Part shown: piece after piece, positions 22,754 to 35,455 of the stretch
Layout of the letters: every line of letters begins with the position of its first letter
Numbering within the stretch: position 1 is the first letter of the stretch
From: Vitellaria paradoxa
Taxonomy: Eukaryota; Streptophyta; Magnoliopsida; Ericales; Sapotaceae
DNA length: 64,000 bases
Assembly: GCA_019916065.1 (NCBI GenBank)
Contig: CM034238.1
Coordinates: 26,523,246-26,587,245 of the forward strand
Direction: 5' to 3'
Made by a program: the position numbers and the translations under genes
Notes under the pieces: model-generated
What the model saw: only the letters and a program-made list of their open reading frames with translations
Databases searched by the model: none
Told to the model about the DNA's origin: nothing

Positions 22754-24240
22754 CTCACTCTTCTCATATTTCTTGAATACAATTTTTTATAAAAAAATTT
22801 TAAATTTATATTTTTAAAAATAAGATAATATTTGTAATAAATAATAAAATTTTGCACATTTATTAAACACTATGGATATTTTACTCTATTTTGATTAGTA
22901 ATTTTTTATTTTTACAAATTTTTTATATAAATGTTACAAATTTGTATTTGAGCATTTTACCAAACTAAATTATGTTTATATGTCATTAGTTACAAACAAT
23001 TCCTAATACAAACATAAATGATAGCAAATTTAGAATTTGCATATATATAATTAAGGGTATTTTTGCCCAGTCGATAATTTTGCGAATGTTATTAGGACTG
23101 GTTTGCTTTATTAGTTTGCCTTTTCATTAATTACACCCCATGGAAGAAAGTCGACCCTCTTGACTTTATGATTTACTTTTCGTCGTCTCAGTTTTTCCTT
23201 TTTAAATATTGCGTTGAAAAGAGCATTACATATTACTTATTGAAAAACACATCTTTTTTTTTTTTTTTTTTCTAATTACTTGCTCAAGTTTTTTTTTAAT
23301 AATAAAAAATTCACTCATTTATTTGCTCAAATGAATAACCAATGACCATGCCATAATTTCTCAAGTGGCATGTTGTAGCTTTGACATAGCAAATGAGAAT
23401 GAAAACTATATAATCAATCAAGGTTAACAATCATAAGCTTTTTTAGCCCTCTTTGACGAAAGAATTTCGTATTCATCTCTCAATGCAAACAAATGGATTT
23501 CCTAGTCTACTTTTAACAAATGAAAATATCTCACTTCAGTATTAGACCTTTTGATTGAACTAATTAAACACCTAAAATTTTAATTTATTACAAGATTAAC
23601 CCTTCCCTGATCTCTCATTAAATTAGTCAATTAAATACCCTGATAGACAAGCATGCGGCCATTTAACAAATCATTAATTTGATACCGGAAATTTACAAAG
23701 AGTCAACATTGCAACGACATAAAATTTTGAGTTTTCAGTTGTTACAATTAAAAATTGAGAACAGGTTAAAAAGCTCGTTGATGTAAATTATAATTTACTC
23801 TTAACAATTTTATTAATTTATTTTTGAGTAAATTATTCTTTTATTTTACAATGAATTTCACTTTAATCTTTTTATTTTTGATTATAAATAACCAATCCCT
23901 TGCACATATGATTAATATCAATGTGATCCTTTCATCAAATTTATTAAAAAAAAAATGCTACCATTTGGTTGCATATAATAAACACGTGAATTTTTTATCA
24001 CCAATTTTTTACTATAAGGCCAAATTAAAACTTAATTATAGATGTACTACATTGATTATTACAATTAAAAATAAAAAAGTCAAAATAAGATTAAAAAATA
24101 AAATGTTAAAATATGAGGTATAATTTATCCTTTATTTTTTAATTAAATAATTAATTTATTTATTTTTGTTGATATACCACGTACCTTTTCTTCTTTTCAA
24201 GTCTTTCATAAAGTCAACTTCCTTTAATTGATTAAAGGAA
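22754..24240. repeat. Duplicated intergenic block (copy P1)
   Basis: Begins CTCTTCTCATATTTCTTG and matches 25418-26760 and 43010-44220 along most of its length, including CACCCCATGGAAGAAAG and AAGTGGCATxTTGTAGCTTTGACATAG. It ends near 24240 where the other copies continue toward a DUF674 gene. This copy therefore has no gene attached. The 99-codon frame at 23824-24123 is in simple AT-rich DNA and is broken in the other copies. Confidence 0.75.
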
Positions 24241-24640
24241 CTAACAATATTCGTCAGAACTAAAAAATTGAAAACTGAAAAAAAAAAAACTCCTCTCTAG
24301 ATCGTCCCCCCTCCCTTTAAAACCAAAACGAGACCTCCCTTTAAAAAAATATATCTTTCCTACCAAAAAAAAAAACTTCAATTCGAATTTTTTTTGTATG
24401 GAATGGCACACTGTTGCCAAAACCAAAAGAAAGTCTTCCTTCTTTTCCAATCGAAACTGCCAATCACGATCTCTGATTCTAGGTTTGTGCATGGTAATGG
24501 TTCAGATCAAGAGCGGGGGGTGTGCGGACCGGAGCAAATTGCACTATCACCAAATAGATACGTTGGAGATTTGAAAGAGCGGTCCGGACCACCTCTTGGA
24601 TGGTTGGGACTGCACCTTGTTCCCGTATAATACTCCTGCA
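24241..24640. other. Low-copy, locally GC-rich patch of unknown nature
   Basis: Unlike its surroundings, it holds GGTCCGGACCACC and GCGGACCGGAGC words and a 78-codon plus-strand frame (24394-24630). I recognise no domain, and no second copy occurs in the window. It may be a small gene fragment or a transposon scrap. Confidence 0.3.
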
Positions 24641-24749
24641 ACATTTGCCATAAAGAACATTAATCTTAAATATTGATAAATTTGTATTATTAAGAATAAA
24701 ACTACATTAAATAAGGATAAATTATAATTAAATGATTACACTTTATTAG

Positions 24750-27700
24750 TGTAATCAAAGCCCTAAGTATTAATTAGGCTTAGAAGTAATTATTTTTTCT
24801 AAATTTCAAAATATTTAAATTAGTAACGTTGATATAATAAAGAAGTTCAAGAATTTTAATGTGAGATAGTTTTAACAATTGGATTTATTTAATGGTTGAT
24901 ATTAATTTCTTTTTGTTAATTTTGGTTATCTTTTTGGTCACTTGTGATGAAAACATACTCTCTAACTCATTATTTCCATATTTTTTTGAATATTTTTTAT
25001 ACAATTTTTTAAATTAATATTTTAAAAAATATGATAATATTTGTAATAAATAATAAAATTTTATATATTTATTATACTATATAGATATCTGTTAGATAAA
25101 ATCAGTTAAGATTTTTTTATTTACAAAAATTTTATTTAAACTTTAATTTTATTTAAAAATTTCTTAAAAATTTAAATTAAAAATTTAATTGTAATGTACA
25201 TAAGACTTAAAATTTCAAATAAACACATTTTTACACTCCGTGTTATTTATATAAAATTATGTTTTTGTACTTTTAGGCATGAACAATTAGCGTATATGGT
25301 AAAGAAGTTCATGAATTTGAATTTGAGATATTTTTAACTATTGGATTTATTCAATAATCAAGATTCCTTCTTTTCTATCCATCTTGATTGCCTTTTCCAC
25401 TTCACATGGAAATATACTATTTTACTCTTCTCATATTTCTTGAATACATTTTTTTTTTCATAAAAATCTATAAATTAATATTTTTAAAAATATGATAATA
25501 TTTGTAATAAATAATAAAATTTACACATTTATTAAATACTGTAAATATTTTATTCTATTTTGATTAGTAATTTTTATTTTTACAAAATTTTATGTAAATT
25601 TTTACAAATTAGTATTTGACCATTTTACGAGACTAAATTATGTTTTTATATCTTTAGACACTGATAATTATTCCTAATACAAACGTAAATGATAACAAAT
25701 TTAAAATTTGCATATATATAATTAAGGGTATTTTTGCGAAGTCGATAGTCTTGCCGATGTTATCAGGACTGGTTTGCTTTATTATAAACTAGTTAGCCTT
25801 TTCATTAATTCCACCCCATGGAAGAAAGTTGACCCTCTTATTTTATGATTTACTTATCATCGATTCAATTTTTCTTTTCTAAATATTGCATTGAAAAGAA
25901 CATTACATATTACTTATTGAAAAACACGTTTTTTTTTTTTTTTTTTTCTGATTACATGCTCAACTTTTTTTTAATAATAAAAAAATTCACTCATTTATAT
26001 GCTCTAATGAATAACCAAAGACCATGCCATAATTTCTCAAGTGGCATTTTGTAGCTTTGACATAGCAAATGAGAATGAAAACTAATCAATCAAGATTAAC
26101 CATCATAAGCTTTTTCAGCCTTTTTTTCAAAGTATTTCGTATTCATCTCACAACATAAACCAATGGATTTCGTATTCTACTTTTAACAAATGCAAAATAG
26201 GTTAAAAAGCCCGTTGGTGTAAATTATAATTTACTCTTAACGATTTTATTAATTTATTTCTGAGTAAATTACTCTTTTATTTTACATTAAATTTCACTTT
26301 TATCTTTTTATTTTTAATTATAAATAATCAATCCCTTACATGTATGGCTAATATCAATTTGATCCTTTCATCAAATTTATTAAAAAAAAAAATGTTACTG
26401 TTTGGTCGCACATAATAAACACGCTAATATCAATTTGATCCTTTCATCAAATTTATTAAAAAAAAATGCTACTGTTTAGTCGCACGTAATGAACACGTAA
26501 ATTTTTTATCACCAATTTTTTTACTATAAGGCCAAATTAGAATTTAATTATAGATGTACTGCATTGATTGCTACAATTAAAAATAAAAAAGACCAAAATA
26601 AGATTAAAAAAATAAAATATAAAAATGTAAAATATAATTTATCCTTTATTTTTTAATTAAAAAATTAATTTGTTTATTTTTGTTGATATACCATATACCT
26701 TACTCTTCTTTACAAGTCTCTTATAAAGTCAACCTCCTTTAATTAATTAAAGTTCTCAACATTAAATTATCAAGCTTTCTCTATTCAATTATAGTTACTT
26801 CTCCCTAGGAATTATCCTACTGTTATTCCGGATTTGAAGCCCTCCCTGTACATTGATCACAGTTATCCAAAAGCCATGACAGGAATCATTATCACAATGT
26901 TGATCACCTTCATGAAAAAGCAATCAATCAACTAATTCCTTCCATCTTTTGATCTATTAAAATTAAAAATAAAAAAAGTAAAAAATAAAAATAAGGGGAA
27001 AAATATACAATTTTTTAAGAGATGACAAAATTTGACAATAACTTCGGTATTTTTTATTTTGAGAGTTAAAGTGCCATTTGGTTTGTATTTCTATTTTCTA
27101 TTTTTATTTTTTATTTTTTATTTTATATGTTTTATATTTTGAAAATTCTAAAATAAGGAAAACAGAAAACGCATTTAGTTTGATATTTTCCATTTTTCAT
27201 ATTTTAAGATTTTCCTTATTTTGAGTTAAAACGGTTCAAAACAACTTTTGGCCATTTTATATTTTACATATAAACTCATTTTTTATTTTTTAAAATAAAT
27301 TTTAAAAACACAAGTAACTAAATGTATGTTGAGCTCTCTTTCTTATTTTCAAAATTATAAAATGAAAAATAAGCTCAAAACAAGTATACCAAATGGTACA
27401 AAAATATTTTCGACATGTCCCACTCCATTTTATGTGTTGGTTACTTTATGTATTAGCCTCTATTCAACAATAGGAATAAGAGTACAAAACTAATTAACTT
27501 GGTTATTTTATACAAATTTAAACTTATCAAGTCAAACTTGAACCAAGCTTGAAACTAAACAAATTATATATAAATTCTTTTCAACTTTTAGTTAATTTTA
27601 TAATGGACTGACATCCTTGAATGATTTTTTAACGTGAGCCATGGATCGAACACAAATTGTTTGATTCATTTAATAGTTTTTGGTAACTTCACTACTTTAT

Positions 27701-28150
27701 GAAATATTATGATGAGATTTCCCAATTTTATAACAATTTCTATCTAAGAAATCTCTTTTAAGCTTGTTCTGTTATTGACTCAATTATTATTATTATTTTT
27801 TAATTTTTTTCTAATCTACATGTTAAAGTTGTGTTGATTGTCACTAAGTATTATAGATAACAAAATATTACAATAGGGTGTTCATTGAGAAGGTCGCTAA
27901 CTTCATTAGAAAAAATAATGGTACAATATTATGACATGAAAGCTTGCTAGGAACCTGGTCTCAACGAGCAGCATGATCCAAATTTTATTAAGATTATTTT
28001 TTAGTCTGACTTTGATTAGGTTTGTTGTTCTCATATATCTAGGATATATTATATGCCTACATTAAACTTTAGATGAAGATTTTTAAAAATTAGAGTTGAA
28101 AGAAAAACTAAGAACAACGTGAGATGTTAGAAATTTATTTTATGTAGGGT
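24750..28150. repeat. Duplicated intergenic block leading to gene C (copy P2)
   Basis: Positions 24750-25417 match 38640-39316. Positions 25418-28130 match 43010-45620 and, from about 26916, the D unit at 32594. Unlike copy P3, no CACTA end interrupts it at 25418, so it preserves the uninterrupted arrangement. A 60-bp internal duplication lies at about 26350-26470 (AATATCAATTTGATCCTTTC twice). About 1.15 kb of 3' flank seen before copy E (45610-46760) is missing here. Confidence 0.75.
27071..27400. mobile_element. MITE-like element shared by the C and E units
   Basis: The ends GTGCCATTTGGTTTGTAT and ATACCAAATGGTACA are imperfect inverted repeats. The interior is TATTTTCTATTTT-rich. The same element is at 44555-44873, while the D unit has the uninterrupted sequence GAAAGCTAAATGTTTTCTGA at about 32896. 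Short, non-coding and AT-rich. An hAT-like MITE is likely, but the target duplication is blurred. Confidence 0.65.
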
Positions 28151-28246
28151 TGAAAGTATCATCATATAAACAGTGATTTATTATTTACTACATCAATAGA
28201 GTTTCTTCCTTTCTTGAAGCACAGAGACAGCAATATTACGTCATGG

Positions 28247-29977
28247 TTATACATATACGTCATCAGGCATGAAAGTATCAGTCAAAGCAGATTTCGACAC
28301 CAAAGAAGCCGCCAACAGATGCAAAACCTGCAATGTGAATGCATGGATCAGCAAGTAGTGAATGGAACTACTACAGTAAATAGATTGAAATTATAAGCAT
28401 ATCATTGCTAATTTAATAATTTGACAGTTGAACGACAGGCCCACAGTGGCTTTGTAGTGCAAGCCAACAATATTAGAAAATTAACTAGTGGCCAGTGAAT
28501 TCTTAGTGTAAAACTTGTGTTAATTTCTCAAATTACTCTGACATACACAAAATTACAGCAGTTAATTACCTCCTCCTCGCCCATGGTCACCTCCAACTCC
28601 TCGACACTAGCGAGGGGCACCTTCAATCTGCTCATAAGAGATATGCCTGATATCATAGATAAAGGTTTTATGGACAAATTATCCATCACCATGAACATTG
28701 ATGGCCCTTTTATAAATCCACCACCGATTTTAGCCTCCCCAAGATTGGATTTTGAATTCAAATCAGAGATGGTTTTTTCAAACAAGGAGCAAAGGGTTGT
28801 GTACGTTGGGTTTACAGCTTCCTCAATGCCAATTAGTTTGTTGCCGCAGGTAAGACCAGGGGCTAGTTTCGGATTGATCAGATTTTCCTTCAGCTCCTCA
28901 GATTTGAAAAACTTGTTGACATCGAAATTTTGAATACTCTTGAATAAGTTACCCATGCATCCCTCAAAGGACAAGCATGAAAATTCTTTAAATACATAAC
29001 CAATGGGAAATGCAAGGAAACTACATAGGACTTCAACAAAGTTTTCTTCCACTTCTGCGTACAACACCTTATTATTAGATCTGCTGATAATAAGCTTCAA
29101 GTTTATCTTTGAATTCGTATTCGTTGCATCTCTAACTTTTGGAGATTGAGGTGTTTTCCTGGGTCCATATTTTGCATGATGAATCATCACACTAGTCTTA
29201 CTGATGGGTGGCTCAATAAAGCTGTCCGAGAAAGGTGTTCTTGATGTCAAGGAAGACGAGAGCAATCTCAGAACCTGTGTGAGAGAGACAAATATAATAA
29301 AATTATAGAAAAAACATATTAATTTTTCTTTTTTATCTGCAATCAGAGAAACAAACAAAGAATTCATTAATTACCTCGTTCTTTCCTATGTCCAGAGTTC
29401 TCTCTTCTATTTTGCTCCCATCCATTGCTCCAAAGTTGCTAAGCAGAGATAAACCAGCCATAGTGGAAATCGGCAATACTTGAAAATCGTCTGTTATCAT
29501 AAAGCGCACAGTAGGCCTTACAAATACCCCTCCATCTTGAGGAACCGGCATTGATAGCTTTACCTCAAGTTCTAGGGGTTTTCCACAGCGGCAAAAAGCA
29601 TTTTGATAATAGCTCAAAAAATCACAATCACCCCTACACACATAATATTTGCTGTTTTCAGTTTCAGTCAAATTTAGCCTAAGGTTCCTATTGTAGATAT
29701 CAGCCGCACTTCGAGGATGAAGTAGTATCTCCTTGTGCTCGCTTCTCAGGTGTTCCTCGTCAAGCTTCTCCACACTTTCGTACAAGTTTCTCAAGCAACC
29801 AATCTCCCCTACTAATAAGTGCTCACGAGTGAGTTTGGCTATGGTTCCAATGGGTATTGTCATAAAGCTGAACATGATGTCAATAAAATCTTTACTCGAC
29901 TCGACACAAACAACTCTATTTTTTTTCTTCTCCACAAGGATCTTTAAATTTATATTTTGAGAAGCTTTGGTGGCCAT
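28247..29977 (-). CDS. DUF674 family protein, gene C (3 exons, 462 aa, intact)
   Basis: A-type DUF674 gene. Exon 1 is 29977-29375 (201 codons), exon 2 is 29274-28570 (235 codons) and exon 3 is 28327-28247 (26 codons plus TAA). Introns 29374-29275 and 28569-28328 are GT-AG, phase 0. Exon sizes are identical to gene A. I chose the ATG of MATKASQNINLK; the open frame runs 44 codons further upstream, but that part reads like leader sequence and does not match the family. Both modules are complete: SFMTIPIG and GCLRNLYESVEK in module 1, SFLAFPIG and GCMGNLFKSIQN in module 2. The Cys pattern YYVCRGDCDF..AFCRCGK is retained. Scattered substitutions distinguish it from A and E, which resemble each other far more. 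No disabling change was seen. Confidence 0.9.
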
Positions 29978-31181
29978 GATCTTGAAAGGAAAAAGAACAA
30001 CAAATGTGATGAGAGTAATTAACCCTGCTCGAATTACCAAAAATAAAAATAAAAAAAAAAAACCTTGCTCGACAGATTTAGCTTCTGTTAGACCTACTCC
30101 TTGTATCAATCCCTACAAAAGTGAAGAGTAAGTGTAAAACATATAAAGATATATGCATCACATAATAGTAGATGAAGCTAGCACAAGTTTGATAAAAAGC
30201 CCCTCCACAGCTGGACTATATTAAACTACGAAGCAACTTCAACCATAATGTAAAACGGATAAGAAAACACTAACACAATTAGTCAGCTTTATGTAAAACA
30301 ATTGATAATTTGACTACTAAAAAGGGTTTAAGAAAAATAAAACATAAAAACACCCTGAAGTTTACATCAATGTTAAAGAAAAAAGATCAATCGATTATTT
30401 TGAAAGTTCAAATCATTAGCATATATTGCAATTGCTCATCGTGAGCATTGTTCTTAGTGGCCTAATACAGTTGTTGTAGAGTTTTGATTGCAGAAAACAT
30501 TTTGATGACCCTATGATATTGGCACGTGATCTAAAATTTACGTCAGAAAAGCTTTCCACTTTAGCAAAACAACGCAAGGACCCGGGGTCTTCCCCCTTCT
30601 CCACTTAACTATCCCAAAAAAAAAAAAAAAAGTCAGGACACTGAAAAGCTTCAATAAAATGAGTATCACAAAACTTTATCCATGCCTCTGTTCCTTTTCA
30701 TAGTTTCCATCTTCAAAACCAGAGGTAAAAATCAAAATCTTGCTACAAAGTTCCACAGAATTGACTTTCACTATTCTTATTGCCACATTTCAAAAAAGTT
30801 GTGTAGAAGACAAGTCTAGTGCTGGATCGAGAATGTGCCATCTCGTATGAAAATTAATTGGTTTCAAGTGACAAAAGTAAATTTCTTTTACAATATTCAA
30901 AGATCACGTCACACAGACCTCCTTTTAGAACAGTAGCAAGGAATGGCATTGTGTCAACACACGATCTTGCTGCACACAAGCATAACATTTAGTTTTGTTA
31001 AGTCAGCAAACTATCCCAAAAACTTAATATGTTAGGAAATAGGCCAAATACATTAAGCAAACTTAAGCCCTTTTCATGTAGGGTTGTCCTTGAGTCGAGG
31101 TGTTATTTTTATTTTTATTTTTTTAAGTTACTCGAGTCCAAGTCTAAAAAGTGCTTAGCTCCAAAGCTTGTGAGTTGGTTG

Positions 31182-31221
<40 letters not shown>

Positions 31222-31876
31222 ACAGTATTTTTATACCTATTTATAATATTAATTTATTATATTTTAGAACAAAACAACGTGGTTTTGATATAGTCAAGCT
31301 GCTAGGATCTTGAGTCCAAAATCTTCTTTGTTGAATTCGGCTCGACCCTGGTTTCTTAGCTTAACCCAAGTTCAAGGAAGCCAAAGCTCAGGTCGATTCA
31401 AATCCATCTTGGATTCCCTCCCTTCTCAAGTGCAATCTAACTACTGGAGAGACAAATAATTGAACCAGACACGATGCACATGCACAAGTGCAAGAACAAA
31501 CAAGAATAATTAAACATATATAACGCAATTGAACCGGCCTCATAGAATCAGAGCTCTAATGCCAACTGACCCAAAAGCAGGAAAAAGTATCAAGCTAGCT
31601 TAACAAGTTTGTTTGATTGTTTGTTTTCTTAAAGGGAGGGGCCGGGAACTATGAGGAAAATATGAACATGAAGGCGTTCTTTGAATGGAAAAAAGATGTT
31701 TTTAAAGGGGGAAAAGAACACAACTGAGCAAATAATTTCAAGCAGAAGATTTTTCCCAGGCAGCCTTTATTGTAAAGAATATTAATCCACTAGCATGGAA
31801 CAAACACGAACAATCCTCAAAATATATAAAGCAAGAAGAATGAACAGCTGAAATAAGCCACTGGAAGATAAATGGT
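29978..31876. other. 5' flank and likely leader intron of gene C
   Basis: Matches the regions upstream of A and E with moderate divergence. A likely acceptor (TTCACTTTTGTAG, AG at 30114-30113) lies 136 bp before the ATG. A long TA dinucleotide run sits at about 31187-31217. No other gene was seen; frames at 30416-31313 are not supported. Confidence 0.5.
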
Positions 31877-32070
31877 ACCTGTGAGATGCCCTGCAACACC
31901 AACACAGACAGCCATCAAAGGGTTTGGAGCACAACAACGGCAGAAAAAGTAACACAGGGTCATCATGGGTCTTCGATAGTAGCACAAAGCAAGCAAGTCA
32001 ATGCTAGTCATCCTCGCACTTTCCCTCTTTTATTTTTTATTTTTTTCATCTTTACTTCGCGAGAAAGTTT
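31877..32070 (-). promoter_or_regulatory. Candidate leader exon and promoter of gene C
   Basis: On the minus strand a conserved block (AAGTAAAGATGAAAA, GAGGGAAAGT, TTGACTTGCTTGCTTTGTG) leads into an exon ending GGGCATCTCACAG at 31879, before GTACC. This arrangement parallels gene B, but no TATA box is evident here. C is the only A-type copy in which promoter-like block and leader exon are not separated by an inserted MITE. Transcription and splicing are inferred. Confidence 0.45.
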
Positions 32071-32616
32071 CCTTAAGAATTTTTCAAGAACAGTTTGATT
32101 TGGAAAAAAAAAAAAAAAATCAGTTCTTTTCGTCTGTGTTCGTTCTTTCACCAAATTTCAATTTTATTTTTATTTCCTCACAAAAAAGACTAGATTTTTT
32201 TTTTTTTTTGTACTTACGTGAAATATTTGATTTTCTTTCAATTATTTTTTGTAGATTCAAATAACATACCTAAAAATCATCAAACAAAAATGAATCAAAT
32301 TGTTATGAAAAAAAGCCATTTAAAAAAATTAAAAAGAAAATAACTGATTTTTCTATTTCAAAACCAAACCAGTTTAGCTTTTATCAATAGTGAAACTAAT
32401 TATAAGGAGTAGCGGTTATTTTATTTTTTTATTTTTTGGTTATTTTTTATATAAATTTCTGTTAAAATTTATTTTTTTATTTGATTATCTTTAGGCATCT
32501 TAGGGCCCACTTGGTACGATTAAAATTGTTGAAAAACTCTAAAAATCTCTGAAGACATCCGAAAATCACTAAAATTTTCTGAAGATCACCGTAATGAAAA
32601 CCAATCAATCAACTAA

Positions 32617-32773
32617 GGGCCTGTTTGGCCTACCAAACTTTACCAAAAGTTACCAAATTTTAACTACTTTTTGTACTTTCTTCTAATAAAATTTTAACAC
32701 CTATCATCTTTATGTCACATCTTTCCATTTTTATTATACTTTTTGGCCAAAATTTGACCATCCAAACAGGCCC
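32617..32773. mobile_element. 157-bp Harbinger-like MITE with TAA target duplication
   Basis: The termini GGGCCTGTTTGG and CCAAACAGGCCC are perfect inverted repeats flanked by TAA on both sides (32614-32616 and 32774-32776). The paralogous sites at about 26930 and 44400 read CAATCAATCAACTAATTCC without the element, an exact empty site with one TAA. TAA/TTA duplication and short length fit PIF/Harbinger-derived MITEs. The insertion happened after the units separated. Confidence 0.9.
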
Positions 32774-34846
32774 TAACTCCTTGCATCTTTTGATCTACTA
32801 AATTTAAAAAATAAAATAAAAAATAAGAGATAAAATATACAATTTTTGGAGAGATGGCAAATTTTAACGGTAACTTCAGTATTTTCTATTTTGAAAGCTA
32901 AATGTTTTCTGACATGTTCTATTCCATGTGCTGGTTACTAGCCTCTATTCAACAATAGGAATCGGAGTACAAAACTAATTGAGTAGTAGGTTATTAGTGT
33001 GATTTAAGAATTTTATTATTCATGAAAATGTATTTAAATTTGGTTTATAAACTTTTCAAATTGAATTTTAATGGAACTAAGTTCGAGTAATTTAATTAAT
33101 TTATACAAATTTAAACTTATCAAGTCAAACTTGAACGGAGCTTGAAACTAAACAAATTATATATAGGCACCATTTGCAGTGCTAATAAACTCCAAAAAAC
33201 TTCATAAAGTAGCAACAACCTCTATAAAAAATCACTAAAATTCTTTATCACACTTTTACTTTTCTCATCTTTACTAATTTCAAAAAATTTCAATATTTCA
33301 TAAGAAAAAAAAATTTCTAACAAGATTAACCGAGTGTAATTTTTTTCACAATCATATTCTTCACGTCAAAAGCTTTCAAATAAGTACCATTGTCACTTAT
33401 TTATCTCCATTTTTTAAAATCTGTTAGAACAGATTTGGATAAAACCGTTTTAACGGTTTACCAATATAGAATCTGTTAGAACGGATTTGAAATGCCGTTT
33501 TAATGGTTTTAGCATTGTTCAGAGAGAGAAGAAGCATTTTTTTTTGAATCCGTTGGAACGGATTTGGGAAACCATCGGAACGGATTTGGGAAACCGCCCT
33601 AATGGTTTTGGCATTGTTCATCTCAAAAAAAAAAAACAATTTAAAAAGAAACACCAAACATCCTTAAAAATCCAAAATCACATTTTTTTCTTGTTTTGTC
33701 TTTTTTTTTTTTTATCACTCCAAACGCTACCATAGATTGTTTTCAACCTTAACCTTAGTTAATTTTATAATGGACTAATCTTGAATGATTTTTTAACGAG
33801 CCACAAATCAAACACAAATGCTTTTTTTTTTTTTTTTTTTTGGTAAGTAAAATGGTGGTGGTTTGATTCATTTAATAGTTTTAGATAACTTCACTATTTT
33901 ATGAAATATTACAATGAGATTCCCCAACTTTATAGCAATTTCTATCTAAGAAATCTCTCTCAAGCTTGATCTGTCATTGACTCAATTATTATTTTTAAAT
34001 TTTCTTCAAATCTATTTGTTAAAGTTGTGTTAGGCGCCACTAGATATTGTAGATACCAGAATATTACAATAGGATGCTCACTAAGAAGGTCGCTAGCTTC
34101 ATTGGAAAAAATAATGGTACAATATTACAGTATGAAAGCTTGCTGGAAACCTGGTCCCAACAAGTGGCGTGATCCAAATTTTATTAAAGTTATTTTTAGT
34201 CTAGTTTTACTTGGGTTTCTTGTCTTTGTATGTCCACATTAAAGTTCAAATGAGGATTTTAAAAAACTAGAGTTGAGAGAAAAACTAAGAACAAAGTGAG
34301 ATGTTCTTTAAGGTTCTTTCGTCATTTTTTTTTTTTTTTTTTTTTTGTAATTCTTTACTTCATTATTACAGTTTATAGTGAAAACCACGTAAATCTTATG
34401 TTCTTTCTTGTGGTTGTTTTTGTATTCATTTCTTTTACAATTTTCACTTGTGTATTGCATGAAAGTGATCCGATATTCTATATGACAGTGATTCGATATT
34501 CTACAAAAACACTATCTAAATGTAGCCAGTAAGGCCATTGGATAAGGATTTACTTGATACTACAACAGGAAAAAAAAAAAAGCACTTGTGAATTTGAATT
34601 ATAGTTGTAGGAGAAAGACACAAATTAAGAGGACAAATGGATTCATGTTTTTAGGACTAATTTAAATGAAAAACTAAATTAATCACCCAAAATAATCCAA
34701 TAATAACAAACCTTAAACATAAGAATCTCCAAATCTCGAATCTGGTGGCTAATATTTTGCTACTAGTCCCAATTTTGATTTTCTATTTCAATAGTAAAAC
34801 AAAACGCAACCACATTGTTATCATTCTCTTCTTAAACATTGTCCAT
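32774..34846. repeat. Left flank of fragment D (unit homologous to C and E flanks)
   Basis: Continues the block that begins at about 32594 and matches 26916-28130 and 44386-46120, interrupted by the MITE at 33166-33731. It carries GATTCACTG-free spacer DNA and no supported gene; frames at 34027-34532 overlap poly-T tracts. It ends at CCATTTGG, where it joins directly into the exon 2 remnant of D. Confidence 0.65.
33166..33731. mobile_element. MITE with an internal series of short palindromes
   Basis: The ends GGCACCATTTGCAGTG and CACTCCAAACGCTACC are imperfect inverted repeats. The C and E flanks lack the insertion (ATTATATATAAATT at about 27565 and 45040). The middle (33419-33612) is a run of short palindromes such as AAACCGTTTTAACGGTTT and AATCCGTTGGAACGGATT. 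A related element, sharing AGTACCATTGT and the CACTAA words, occurs near E at 50595-50955. Confidence 0.65.
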
Positions 34847-35455
34847 TTGGATTGACCAGAATTCCCATCAGCTCCTCAGATTTGAAAAACTTGTTGACAT
34901 CGAAATTTTGAATACTCTTGAATAAGTTACCCATGCATCCCCAAAAGGACAAGCAAGAAAATTCTTTAAATACATAACCAATGGGAAATGCAAGGAAATT
35001 ACATAGGACTTCAACAAAGTTTTCTTCCACTTTCTGCGTACAACACCTTTATGATTAGATCTGCTGATAATAAGCTTCAAGTTTATCTTTGAATTCGTAT
35101 TCGATGCATCTCTAACTTTTGAAGATTGAGGTGTTTTCCTAGGTCCATATTTTGCATGATGGATCATCATACTAGTGTTACTGATAGTTGGCTAAATAAG
35201 GCTGTCTGAGAAAGGTGTTCTTAATGTCAATGATGACAAGAGCAATCGCACAACTTGCGTGAGAGATATAAATATAAAAAAATGATAGAAAAAACATCAT
35301 TACCATTTTGTATTTTTATTTTTAGTTTTTTATCTGCAATAAGAGAAACAAACAATAAATTCATTAATTACCTCTCTCTTTCCTAAGTCCAGAGTTCTCT
35401 CTTCTATTTTGCTTCAATCCATTGCTCCAAAATTGCTAAGTAGAGACAAACCAGT
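34847..35455 (-). pseudogene. DUF674 pseudogene fragment D (A-type)
   Basis: Remnant of an A-type gene. An exon 2 piece covers 35254-34847, and the end of exon 1 covers 35455-35372 with the intron between. Compared with A, C and E it has several lesions. The 3' half of exon 2, intron 2 and exon 3 are missing, and the 3' flank is fused directly to exon 2 at CCATTTGGATTGACC. There are single-base insertions near 35033 and 35049. The exon 2 acceptor is AA instead of AG, and a TGA replaces a Gly codon in exon 1. The remaining 5' two thirds of exon 1 are cut off at 35455, where a retrotransposon LTR begins. It cannot encode a family protein. Confidence 0.88.

Noticed and set aside
23824..24123. 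99-codon frame starting MSKLFFYFTMNF
   Set aside because: AT-driven composition, and not open in homologous blocks at 26270-26640 and 43800-44110.
29978..30109. Longer start for gene C (MIQGVGLTEAKSVEQG)
   Set aside because: Open frame continues upstream, but it includes a poly-T/A tract unique to C and crosses the likely leader acceptor at 30113. Genes A and E do not share it.
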